The notes under the pieces are model-generated. The model did no database searches and had not been told where the DNA came from. It saw nothing but the letters and a program-made list of their open reading frames with translations. A stretch of 12,302 bases of DNA from Hadesarchaea archaeon (GTDB lineage: Archaea; Hadarchaeota; Hadarchaeia; Hadarchaeales; Hadarchaeaceae), in the NCBI GenBank assembly GCA_030615805.1, contig JAUWYN010000023.1, forward strand, positions 1-12,302. The letters are read 5' to 3'. Position 1 is the first letter of the stretch, and every line of letters begins with the position of its first letter. A program made the translations under genes and the position numbers. Shown one piece after another: positions 1 through 6,182 of this stretch.

Positions 1-453
1 GCCAAGCTAGTTGCAAACTATGCGAACTCCATCCTAGCGAAAGTCGATGCGCTCAACTCGGGCTACGATGAGGCGATTCTCCTGAACATCGATGGGTACG
101 TGGCAGAGGGCCCAGGGGAGAATTTGTTTATCGTTGAGAAAGGTACACTCATAACCCCACCGCTCTCCTCAGGCGCGCTCGGGGGTATCACCCGGGACTC
201 AATTATAAAAATTGCCCGTGATAAGGCAATTCCGTTCAAAGAAGAAGACATCTCGAAAGACAGACTTTACCGCGCCGACGAAGCTTTCTTCACGGGAACC
301 GCGGCAGAGGTGACGCCCATCAGGGAAGTAGATGGCAAAGTTATAGGAAGCGGGAAGCGAGGGAAGATTACCGAGGAGCTCCAGCACGTATTTTTTGAAG
401 CGGTTCGTGGAGGGGAGCCGAAGTACGTGGCTTGGCTGGATTACGTGAGGTAG
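1..453 (+). CDS. ilvE: Branched-chain amino acid aminotransferase, C-terminal part (5' end outside window)
   Basis: This PLP-dependent fold-type IV transaminase interconverts leucine, isoleucine and valine with their 2-oxo acids, the last step of branched-chain amino acid synthesis in the cytoplasm. The window opens in frame inside the gene, so about the C-terminal 150 residues are present. Visible family hallmarks are ANYANSILAK near the left edge, the stretch GYDEAILLN followed by VAEGPGENLFIV (the E-G-x-G-E-N loop of class IV aminotransferases), GITRDSII, and ADEAFFTGTAAEVTPI, which holds the phosphate-binding T-A-A-E-V segment. The end, with ITEELQ and a WLDYV tail, is where IlvE proteins normally stop. 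The reading is intact to a TAG stop. D-amino acid aminotransferase and aminodeoxychorismate lyase share the fold, but the GTAAEVTPI context favours IlvE. The catalytic lysine lies upstream of the window and was not seen. Confidence 0.93.
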   Translation, partial: AKLVANYANSILAKVDALNSGYDEAILLNIDGYVAEGPGENLFIVEKGTLITPPLSSGALGGITRDSIIKIARDKAIPFKEEDISKDRLYRADEAFFTGTAAEVTPIREVDGKVIGSGKRGKITEELQHVFFEAVRGGEPKYVAWLDYVR

Positions 454-466
454 TCAAGTGGCACAA

Positions 467-498
467 TCCATAAAAAAACGTGTGGCAATTGTTTAAAT
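467..498 (+). promoter_or_regulatory. Candidate archaeal TATA boxes before the zinc-ribbon gene
   Basis: The 52-base gap after ilvE holds two A/T-rich boxes, CATAAAAAAAC (469-479) and TTTAAAT (492-498). The first lies about 32 bases before a GTG at 506 and would give a near-leaderless message. The second would place the start site near 520 and so would favour a later GTG at 548. No terminator hairpin is visible after ilvE. Confidence 0.4.
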
Positions 499-505
499 CC
501 AACAA

Positions 506-1246
506 GTGCTAAATCAGATTGAGGAAAGTCGGGGGCTGGAAACTTTGGTGAAGAAGAAAACCAAAAAAAGTGAAAAATTACTTGAAATGCTAGACGAGAA
601 GCTCATTCGCGGTGAAATCTCCGAGTCCACGTATAAGGAACTCAAAGCGAAGTACAGCGTCAGATTGGGAAAGGTCGCGGAGAAACCGGCCGCACCCCCG
701 GTGGCACCTGCAGCAGAAAAACCAGCACCAAAACCTGGGAAAACTCCATGGGGGAAGTGTCCCGTATGCAGTGGGGAGTGGCCACCTGAACTAGATGAGT
801 GCAAGGGATGTAAAGCTACAGCGTTGGCCGCGCACTCGATTCACAAAAATCGTTCATTGCTTGCGTTGGCCCCACGTGGTAAACGCGCCAGAGGTTTTGC
901 GCACGTCGAGTACGGGGCTAAGAGAATTGCTTTTTTGATAGATTGGTTGCCGATTAGCGAGTTTTCCGGTGGTGCCACCCTCATCAAGAGGTATAGAGAT
1001 GGCACGAACGATCGCGCCCGCTTTAAACTGAAAACCTGCGAGTGGGATGTACATTTTCATAAAGGCATTACCAATCCAGAAAAAATACTGGGCTTCTTTG
1101 CCCACCCATCAGGGCGCCCAGCAGAGGTCGTGCCGAGTAAACCGGCGGAGAAGGCAAACATCTGTTCTAACTGCGGTGCAAAACTGGAACCGGGCGCAAA
1201 ATTCTGCCCAAATTGTGGACGCAAAGTGGAACCATCCAAAGCGTAA
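506..1246 (+). CDS. Hypothetical protein with SHOCT-like helical hairpin and two zinc ribbons
   Basis: I do not recognise a named family for the whole protein (246 aa from GTG at 506). Residues about 23-50 (KLLEMLDEKLIRGEISESTY and onward) resemble an SHOCT-type short helical module. Residues 58-80 are a Pro/Ala/Lys-rich flexible linker. A first zinc ribbon follows (C85, C88, C99, C102). Residues about 105-205 form an unassigned, probably globular section with alternating hydrophobic strands. A second ribbon of the CSNCGAKL...FCPNCGRK type closes the protein (C220, C223, C234, C237). No signal peptide or membrane segment is seen, so it is probably cytoplasmic. The start is uncertain: GTG at 506 has no Shine-Dalgarno site, and GTG at 548 is an alternative beginning MKKKTKKSEK. 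A role in nucleic-acid or protein binding would be a guess from the ribbons alone. Confidence 0.8.
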   Translation: MLNQIEESRGLETLVKKKTKKSEKLLEMLDEKLIRGEISESTYKELKAKYSVRLGKVAEKPAAPPVAPAAEKPAPKPGKTPWGKCPVCSGEWPPELDECKGCKATALAAHSIHKNRSLLALAPRGKRARGFAHVEYGAKRIAFLIDWLPISEFSGGATLIKRYRDGTNDRARFKLKTCEWDVHFHKGITNPEKILGFFAHPSGRPAEVVPSKPAEKANICSNCGAKLEPGAKFCPNCGRKVEPSKA

Positions 1247-1288
1247 ACGCTTTCTGGCATGGACAAAGGGTCCTCCCTTCATGATGTG

Positions 1289-1394
1289 TTTAAATTACGC
1301 GGAGTGCTAGAACGTATACCCGCCAAAGTTCTAGAACTAAAGGATAAAAGCCTAGAAAACATTTAAAAGAGCAAAAACAACCTTCTTCGGAGGT
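1289..1394 (+). promoter_or_regulatory. Promoter region of the surface-protein gene with three CTAGAA repeats
   Basis: The 154-base gap 1247-1400 has no gene. It holds TATA-like boxes at 1289-1296 (TTTAAATT), 1344-1350 (ATAAAAG) and 1361-1369 (ATTTAAAAG), and a Shine-Dalgarno site GGAGGT at 1389-1394 that decides the TTG start at 1401. CTAGAA occurs at 1307, 1331 and 1352. The middle copy sits in a perfect 12-base palindrome, AGTTCTAGAACT (1327-1338). Spacings of 24 and 21 bases, about two helical turns, suggest an operator. That last step is inference. Confidence 0.45.
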
Positions 1395-1400
1395 AAATAA

Positions 1401-2255
1401 TTGAAGCAAAAAGGAATCTCCGCAATGGGCATCGTGATAGTGATTATTGTAATCGTAGTTGCAACGGGCGCGGGCATATACTTCTTAGTGCTAAAAGGAC
1501 CGGGTGACTTTGGCGAAGCATACATCACGGGGCTCGTGGACGAGAACGGGAACACAATAGTTAGCGGTGGCACAACCGACCAACGAGTGCAGCAGATCAA
1601 GGGGACGGTGAAGAACCCCCAACCAGGTGAAACGACATTTAAGGGCAAGGTCTATCTGAACTTCAATGGTGTGGACGAAGAAATTCCTGCATACGATGAC
1701 GGCACCCATGACGACACGACGGTAGGTGACGGCATTTGGGCATTTAAGGAGACGCGCGTGCTGATAAGCGGCACAAATACGTTTCGGATAACAGTCAATG
1801 ACGAGGCAGGAAACGTTGTTGCCCAAAGCGAGGAATTTACAGTGACTGCTAACATCCCTGTGATGGACATATGGATACAGCTCACATGGAACACCGACAA
1901 GACAGACGTTGACCTGCATGTGTGGAATCCTAATAATGAACATACATACTTCGGGAAACTAACGGAAGCTGCAGGCGGGATACCGGGTGCGCAGCTAGAT
2001 GTCGATGATGTAAACGGCTATGGTCCGGAGCACTTCACGATGCAGAGCGCCCAAGCTGGCGACTACGTCGTCAAAGTAAGATATTACAGCGCTCATGGTG
2101 TCACTGCAAATACCACTGCAACGGTCAGGATAAGCATCGCAGGGGGGGCATACCACACATACACACACACACTTTCACTTCCGATGACGTTACAACAGAG
2201 ACCGGCTACAGCACTACTTATGGTTATGACTGGCATGTCGCGACGCTGTCGATGA
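1401..2255 (+). CDS. Membrane-anchored extracytoplasmic beta-sandwich protein (DUF2135/YfaP-like), frameshifted near its end
   Basis: The TTG start is fixed by GGAGGT seven bases upstream. Residues 8-31 form one very hydrophobic segment after a short KQKGIS head, so the protein is probably held in the membrane with the rest outside. The head also resembles archaeal type IV pilin leaders. Residues about 40-150 form an Ig-like beta-sandwich with an acidic loop, DDGTHDDTTVGDGIW (99-113). Residues 155-250 match the DUF2135/YfaP-like pattern (TDKTDVDLHVWNP, LDVDDVNGYGPEHF, AGDYVVKVRYYS). After T257 the reading becomes LSLPMTLQQRPATALLM..., which does not look like this family. The expected continuation is in another frame (2171-2293), so the last 27 residues of the literal reading are probably artefactual. 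The gene stands alone, with its own promoter and terminator. Its ligand is unknown. Confidence 0.8.
   Translation: MKQKGISAMGIVIVIIVIVVATGAGIYFLVLKGPGDFGEAYITGLVDENGNTIVSGGTTDQRVQQIKGTVKNPQPGETTFKGKVYLNFNGVDEEIPAYDDGTHDDTTVGDGIWAFKETRVLISGTNTFRITVNDEAGNVVAQSEEFTVTANIPVMDIWIQLTWNTDKTDVDLHVWNPNNEHTYFGKLTEAAGGIPGAQLDVDDVNGYGPEHFTMQSAQAGDYVVKVRYYSAHGVTANTTATVRISIAGGAYHTYTHTLSLPMTLQQRPATALLMVMTGMSRRCR
2142..2172 (+). repeat. G7 run and (AC)6 microsatellite at the frameshift site
   Basis: A G7 homopolymer (2142-2148) is followed by CACACAT and then six AC units (2161-2172), all inside the coding sequence of the surface protein. Removing one AC unit joins the upstream frame to the conserved downstream frame and gives YHTYTHTFTSDD. 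Adding one G, or a -1 slip on the G run, also reaches the same downstream frame but gives GGGIPHIHTHTFT. Both tracts are classic slippage substrates. Confidence 0.8.
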
Positions 2256-2293
2256 CGGGCACAGGTGGCGGCACAGTTACTGCTGGTACATAA
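2171..2293 (+). other. Out-of-frame C-terminal 40 codons of the surface protein
   Basis: Read in the frame -1 to the upstream gene, this stretch encodes TFTSDDVTTETGYSTTYGYD, then WHVATLSMTG and a Gly/Thr-rich tail ending at TAA (2291-2293). The pattern of a strand, an aromatic YGYDWHVAT stretch and a final strand fits the expected end of the DUF2135-like domain, and the codons look like those upstream. It has no start of its own. A repaired protein would be about 296 residues long. Whether this is a real frameshift, a slippage site or a read error cannot be decided here. Confidence 0.75.
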
Positions 2294-2305
2294 ACAAAAG
2301 GCAAA

Positions 2306-2347
2306 GGGGGCCCTAACACGGCTCGTGGTCCCCAACTTTTTTATTTT
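2306..2347 (+). terminator. Hairpin plus T-run terminator
   Basis: GGGGGCC (2306-2312) pairs with GGTCCCC (2327-2333) in a seven-pair stem with one G-U pair, closing a 14-base loop that can itself pair ACG with CGT. A T6-A-T4 run follows at 2337-2347. It lies 13 bases after the shifted-frame TAA (2291-2293), which fits termination of the surface-protein message. Confidence 0.6.
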
Positions 2348-2369
2348 GTTGAAAGTCTGCACGCGCAAA

Positions 2370-2404
2370 GGTTAATTTAACCGTCCCCTAACCAACTTCG
2401 TGAT
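2370..2404 (+). promoter_or_regulatory. Symmetric TATA box and ribosome site before the isomerase-like gene
   Basis: GGTTAA-T-TTAACC (2370-2382) is a perfect inverted repeat with a one-base centre and also makes a good archaeal TATA element, preceded by the purine-rich GCAAAG (BRE-like). It lies about 32 bases before the ATG at 2408. GTGAT (2400-2404), three bases before that ATG, is a partial Shine-Dalgarno site. The likely driver of the four-gene run is this element. Confidence 0.5.
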
Positions 2405-2407
2405 GCA

Positions 2408-3376
2408 ATGCGGCTAGGCAGGAATTTCACGAATTTGCTCTACTTCGAGTACCTGAGTGAGGCAGACAAGCGCAGGCTCGAGGCAGGTGAGCTAAGCGTC
2501 GCGGACATGGATGCTACCGTTCAGGTAACGGCGAAAGGAGATATCGCGCGACAGGTCCAAGTGGCCAAGGCGATGGGTCTTGATCACGTAGAGCTAGATG
2601 GCGCGGTGCCGAACCCTTACCTCACCTTCACCGGGGAAGCCAAGCGGGAAGTTAAAAGCGCGGCCGAGCGAGCCGGCGTATCCCTCTCGCTTCATCTACC
2701 ATACACCTACGTCGGCGCTAGTGTCTGTGCACCCGATGAGATCGACCGTCGGGCGGCAGTTAAGCTCCACAAGCGTTACCTCGAGTTCGCCTCCAGCATG
2801 GGGTGTGAATACTGCATACTTCATCCCGGGGTAGTGCCATTTTACCACGCGAGCGGCAAGTACTTCGATCTAATTCGGGCTAGTTTAGTCCGCAGCATGC
2901 TCGAGCTGGGCGAGTTCGCGGCTGCTCGGAAAGTCGTGCTCCACCTCGAGAACAACACGGCTTTTGACGCTGTGTTCGTAGAGCCCGAGGAAATTTCTAG
3001 CGTGGTCGAGGAAGTTCGAAGGCAGGGGGTAGAGATCTACTTCAACTTCGATATTGGGCACTGGTTCACCCGCGCGGATGTCGGTAAGCCGGTGCCGGAT
3101 CCGCCGGAAAAAATCATCGAGGAAATCCCCGATGGCATGTTCAAAGAAGTGCACCTGAACGACTACGTGCCGGGCAAGCGCATCTTTCACCCGCCGCTGC
3201 AGGAGGGCTTGGGCCTGCTCAAGCGAGAGAATCTAGTGCGTTATGCGCAGCTCGTCAGGGATAAGGGCGCCGAGCTAATCGTGGTCGAGACCGCGATCAG
3301 GACAAAGGAGCAGGTGATGCGCTGCAATGAAATCATGCAGGGGGAGAACGGGTTTTTAAGAACGATCTTCGGGTGA
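2408..3376 (+). CDS. Sugar phosphate isomerase/epimerase-like TIM-barrel metalloenzyme (xylose isomerase/endonuclease IV superfamily)
   Basis: The 322-residue product has the metal-ligand pattern of the AP endonuclease 2/xylose isomerase-like superfamily: H96 in LSLHLPY, H139 in ILHPG, E181 in LHLENN, D215 and H218 in FDIGHW, H249 in EVHLND, H261 in IFHPPLQEG, and E294 in VVETAI. These residues sit at the ends of successive barrel strands and would hold two or three divalent metals. The superfamily covers sugar and hydroxy-acid isomerases, epimerases and endonuclease IV. The HLND...FHPPLQEG arrangement is closest to the latter, but substrate cannot be read from sequence. There is no signal peptide, so it is cytoplasmic. 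The ATG has GTGAT in ribosome-site register. The gene is followed after four bases by the P-loop gene, whose ribosome site overlaps this stop, which implies co-expression. Confidence 0.85.
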   Translation: MRLGRNFTNLLYFEYLSEADKRRLEAGELSVADMDATVQVTAKGDIARQVQVAKAMGLDHVELDGAVPNPYLTFTGEAKREVKSAAERAGVSLSLHLPYTYVGASVCAPDEIDRRAAVKLHKRYLEFASSMGCEYCILHPGVVPFYHASGKYFDLIRASLVRSMLELGEFAAARKVVLHLENNTAFDAVFVEPEEISSVVEEVRRQGVEIYFNFDIGHWFTRADVGKPVPDPPEKIIEEIPDGMFKEVHLNDYVPGKRIFHPPLQEGLGLLKRENLVRYAQLVRDKGAELIVVETAIRTKEQVMRCNEIMQGENGFLRTIFG

Positions 3377-3380
3377 GCCC

Positions 3381-4004
3381 TTGCCAAATGTTTTTTTGAT
3401 CGGCAGGCCAGGGTGCGGGAAGTCGGTCGTCTATCGAATACTTGAGGAAGAGCTTCGAGCGCGAGGCTATGGAGGCGAGCTCAAACGTATCGACGATTTT
3501 CCATTTTTGAAACACATCTTCGACACAGATGTTGAGCACAAAAGGCACCGCCCAGCCCCGGGGGGAGGGGTAAAGATAATCGATGATACAGTTTGGGACG
3601 ACCTTGCGCGAGCGCTGAACCAAGAGGCGCTTAAGCTACAGTCACCGAGCCGATTGTTATTTATCGAGTTTTCGCGCGATAATTATCGACGGGCATTCAA
3701 ACACTTCGATCCTGAGTTGATACGCGGATCGCTCATCGTTTACATTGACTGTCCGTGGGACATGTGCTGGGAACGAAATGTTCGGCGGGTCAAGCTGGGG
3801 AAAGGATTGGATGCACACTTAGTTTCAAGGGAGGAAATGGAGATTACTTACAAATATGATGATTACGGAGAGCTCTCAAAACACATCGGGGCGCCCATGC
3901 TCGTGGTGAGGAACGATTCAGACGACCTCGAGAAGTTGCGGGGGGAACTCCAAAAAGTTATTGAAAAACTCAAGGCGATGTCAAAAGGGTATTTTAAGAA
4001 CTAA
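3381..4004 (+). CDS. P-loop nucleotide/nucleoside kinase-like protein
   Basis: The TTG start is supported by GGTGA (3372-3376) ending four bases upstream, overlapping the stop of the previous gene. The 207-residue product opens with a Walker A motif, GRPGCGKS (8-15), at the end of the first strand, as in adenylate-kinase-fold enzymes. Further landmarks are an acidic RIDDF patch (36-40), a second KIIDDTVWDD patch (65-74), a strand SRLLFIEFSRDNYRR, a Walker-B-like strand SLIVYIDCP (117-125), an Arg-rich CWERNVRR lid-like helix (129-136) and VVRNDSDDLEKL (175-186). The last matches the N-D-G/S adenine-binding loop of nucleoside monophosphate kinases. It is therefore probably a small-molecule or nucleotide kinase, not a GTPase (no NKxD). 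The substrate is unknown. Its tight coupling to a TIM-barrel isomerase-like gene suggests a shared substrate, which is inference. Confidence 0.8.
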   Translation: MPNVFLIGRPGCGKSVVYRILEEELRARGYGGELKRIDDFPFLKHIFDTDVEHKRHRPAPGGGVKIIDDTVWDDLARALNQEALKLQSPSRLLFIEFSRDNYRRAFKHFDPELIRGSLIVYIDCPWDMCWERNVRRVKLGKGLDAHLVSREEMEITYKYDDYGELSKHIGAPMLVVRNDSDDLEKLRGELQKVIEKLKAMSKGYFKN

Positions 4005-4038
4005 TAATAAAGAGAAGCAAGTCATTTTTGTGGGTCGC

Positions 4039-5085
4039 GTGAATATCGATTTTAAACCGGTGTGGTTCGACTCTCTAGGCGCCAAAAGTAGTTGCACCCT
4101 AGTCCGTACCCCTGATGTTTCGGTCCTTATCGATCCTGGGGTCGCGGTGATGCAGCCAAGTTTCCCGGCATCTTGGGCGAAGAAGCTCTACTGGGAGGCT
4201 CGGGGGAGACGCGCGATCGGAAAGGCGAGCCGTAGGGCTGATGTTATGGTGATCTCACACTACCACTACGACCACTTCACCGACTTCGACCGCGGGCTCT
4301 ATGAAGGAAAGTTCCTGCTAACGAAGAACCCGAACGAGTACATCAACGACTCCCAGCGAGGACGGTCCGAGCACTTCTTCGATAACCTCTGCCGCGCGTT
4401 TGGCGGGGTCAAGCTCGAGGAGGTACTGCGAGAGCGTGAGCCAAAAACCTACGGCGACCCGCTCGAGGACATCCCCCGCGCCCGCGACAAGGACTTCGGC
4501 GACTATAATCGGCGCCGGAGGGAGCTTTTCAAAAAAGGGCGCAAGTGGTTCCAGAACCGGGTAAAGAATTGGAAATCAGCAAAGTTGATTCCCGAACTGA
4601 AGTTCAAAAATATTGAAGTGAGGTTTCCAGAGGGTAAGGAATTCAAATTTGGGCGCACCAAGCTCAGGTTCACCCCCGCGCTCTTCCACGGTATCGAGTT
4701 CTCACGCGTGGGGTGGGTGTTTGCGACAATTATAGAGCGGGATGGGGAGAAATTGATTCATTCCTCTGACATCGACGGCCCAATCATCGAGGATTATGCA
4801 GACTGGATCATCCGAGAAAATCCGGATGTGCTGATTCTAGACGGCCCCATGACCTACATGATGGGTTATTTGCTCACAAAAACTACCATGGGACGCATGG
4901 TGGCAAACGCCGTGCGGATTCTGGAGGAAACCGACGTAAAACTGATGATTTATGATCACCACTTGCCACGCGAGCCGAAGTTCAAAGAGTGGACGCGGGA
5001 GGTCTTGGAAGAGGGTAAGCGCCGACAGATGAAAGTTTTAACAGCCGCAGAGTACTTGGGTAAAAAGCCAGTGGTTTTGGGCTAA
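4039..5085 (+). CDS. UPF0282-type metallo-beta-lactamase-fold hydrolase
   Basis: The product (348 aa from GTG at 4039) shows the metallo-beta-lactamase signature SHYHYDH (H74, H76, D78, H79) after the strand RADVMVI. It also has H218 in ALFHGIEFS, D244 in SSDIDGP and the terminal YDHHLPRE motif (H307, H308). These are the expected ligands of a two-metal site. The opening FDSLGAKSSCTLV...VSVLIDPGV is typical of the archaeal UPF0282 family, which lacks an assigned reaction. An insert at about 100-190 is rich in charged residues and may form a substrate cap. GTG at 4030 is an alternative start. Opening the gene further upstream (3961) would overlap the kinase gene by 44 bases and add residues unlike the family. 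It is 34 bases from the kinase gene and 25 bases from the radical SAM gene, so probably co-transcribed with both. Confidence 0.87.
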   Translation: MNIDFKPVWFDSLGAKSSCTLVRTPDVSVLIDPGVAVMQPSFPASWAKKLYWEARGRRAIGKASRRADVMVISHYHYDHFTDFDRGLYEGKFLLTKNPNEYINDSQRGRSEHFFDNLCRAFGGVKLEEVLREREPKTYGDPLEDIPRARDKDFGDYNRRRRELFKKGRKWFQNRVKNWKSAKLIPELKFKNIEVRFPEGKEFKFGRTKLRFTPALFHGIEFSRVGWVFATIIERDGEKLIHSSDIDGPIIEDYADWIIRENPDVLILDGPMTYMMGYLLTKTTMGRMVANAVRILEETDVKLMIYDHHLPREPKFKEWTREVLEEGKRRQMKVLTAAEYLGKKPVVLG

Positions 5086-5110
5086 GCTATTCTAGCAAGG
5101 AACACAAAAA

Positions 5111-6181
5111 TTGTTTGGTATAATGTTGCCCGCAGCGGTGGAATCTGAAGAACTCTTAAAGCAGACGACTGTTAGACAAGCCATGCTGAGTGAGCAGTTG
5201 AGCGACGGAAAAGTGCAATGCAACCTCTGCGAGCGGCGATGCAAGCTTGCCCTTGGCGCGCTCGGCTTCTGCAAGACGCGTAAGAACATTGGCGGCAAGC
5301 TCTACACGCTCGTCTATGGCGACATAAGCTCGATCTCCGCGAATCCCATTGAGAATAAACCCTTCTATCATTTTTGGCCCAGCAGCGTCGCGCTTACGAT
5401 CGGTACGTGGTCGTGCAATCTTACATGCCCTTGGTGTCAAAATTGGCACATTTCGAAATCTCCACCCAACCCGAAGCTAGCAAACTGCCTCAGCCCGGAG
5501 GAGTTCGTCGCCCAAGCGCTTCGCGAGCGTTGCCAAGGTACTTCGATTTCGTTCAATGAGCCAACACTTCTTTTCGAGTACTCGCTTGATGTCTTCAGGC
5601 TGGCGAGGGAGCAGGGGCTCTACAACACCTACGTCACGAATGGCTACATGACGCTTGAAGTGCTTCGAATGCTCCACGAGGCTGGGCTGGATGCGATGTG
5701 CATAGATATCAAGGGCGATGCAGCAGCGGTTCGCAAATATTGCAGCGGGGACATTGAGGTCGTTTGGCGGAACGTGCGTGAGGCGAAAAAGCTCGGGATG
5801 CATGTCGAAGTGGTCAACCTTGTTATTCCCGGCGTGAACGATCGGGAGGACCAACTGCGCGAGCTGACCAAACGTCACATTTGTGAAGCGGGCAAACAAA
5901 CGCCGCTCCACTTCACAGCTTACTACCCCGCTTACAAATTCGACGTTCCACCCACGCCGGTGGCAATGCTTGAGCGGGCGCACGACATAGCTGTGTCGGA
6001 GGGACTTGGGTTCGTCTACCTCGGCAACGTGCCAGGGCATCGGTACGAGAATACTTACTGCCCGGGGTGCGGGGAGCTGCTAATCGAGCGTTTCGGACTT
6101 GAATTAGTCAAAATAAATTTGAAGGGGAACTGCTGTTCCAGTTGCGGGCGTGAAATACCCATCGTAGGGAAAATTTCGTGA
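5111..6181 (+). CDS. amrS: AmmeMemoRadiSam-system radical SAM enzyme (AmrS-like)
   Basis: The 356-residue product carries the radical SAM cluster motif C102-N-L-T-C106-P-W-C109 followed by QNW, as in AmrS and pyruvate-formate-lyase-activase-like proteins. It would bind one [4Fe-4S] cluster and cleave S-adenosylmethionine. A cysteine set before the barrel (C37, C40, C44, C54) and one at the end (C317, C320, C342, C345) could bind zinc or further iron-sulfur centres. Conserved stretches are DGKVQCNLCERRC, NPIENKPFYHFWP, SFNEPTLLFEY, YVTNGYM, CIDIKGD and LVIPGVND. Family members usually begin about ten residues before the first CxxC, so the TTG at 5111 gives a long head. ATG at 5123 or 5183 may be the real start, and no clear ribosome site decides. 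The partner Memo and AMMECR1 genes are absent from this window. The function of the system is not established. Confidence 0.88.
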   Translation: MFGIMLPAAVESEELLKQTTVRQAMLSEQLSDGKVQCNLCERRCKLALGALGFCKTRKNIGGKLYTLVYGDISSISANPIENKPFYHFWPSSVALTIGTWSCNLTCPWCQNWHISKSPPNPKLANCLSPEEFVAQALRERCQGTSISFNEPTLLFEYSLDVFRLAREQGLYNTYVTNGYMTLEVLRMLHEAGLDAMCIDIKGDAAAVRKYCSGDIEVVWRNVREAKKLGMHVEVVNLVIPGVNDREDQLRELTKRHICEAGKQTPLHFTAYYPAYKFDVPPTPVAMLERAHDIAVSEGLGFVYLGNVPGHRYENTYCPGCGELLIERFGLELVKINLKGNCCSSCGREIPIVGKIS

Positions 6182-6182
6182 A

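Noticed and set aside
1266..1279. Small hairpin AAGGG-TCCT-CCCTT after the zinc-ribbon gene as a terminator
   Set aside because: Only five pairs with no T-run directly after, so not strong enough to call.
3961..4038. Earlier TTG start for the UPF0282 protein
   Set aside because: It would overlap the kinase gene by 44 bases, and the added residues do not fit the family, whose conserved opening begins right after 4039.
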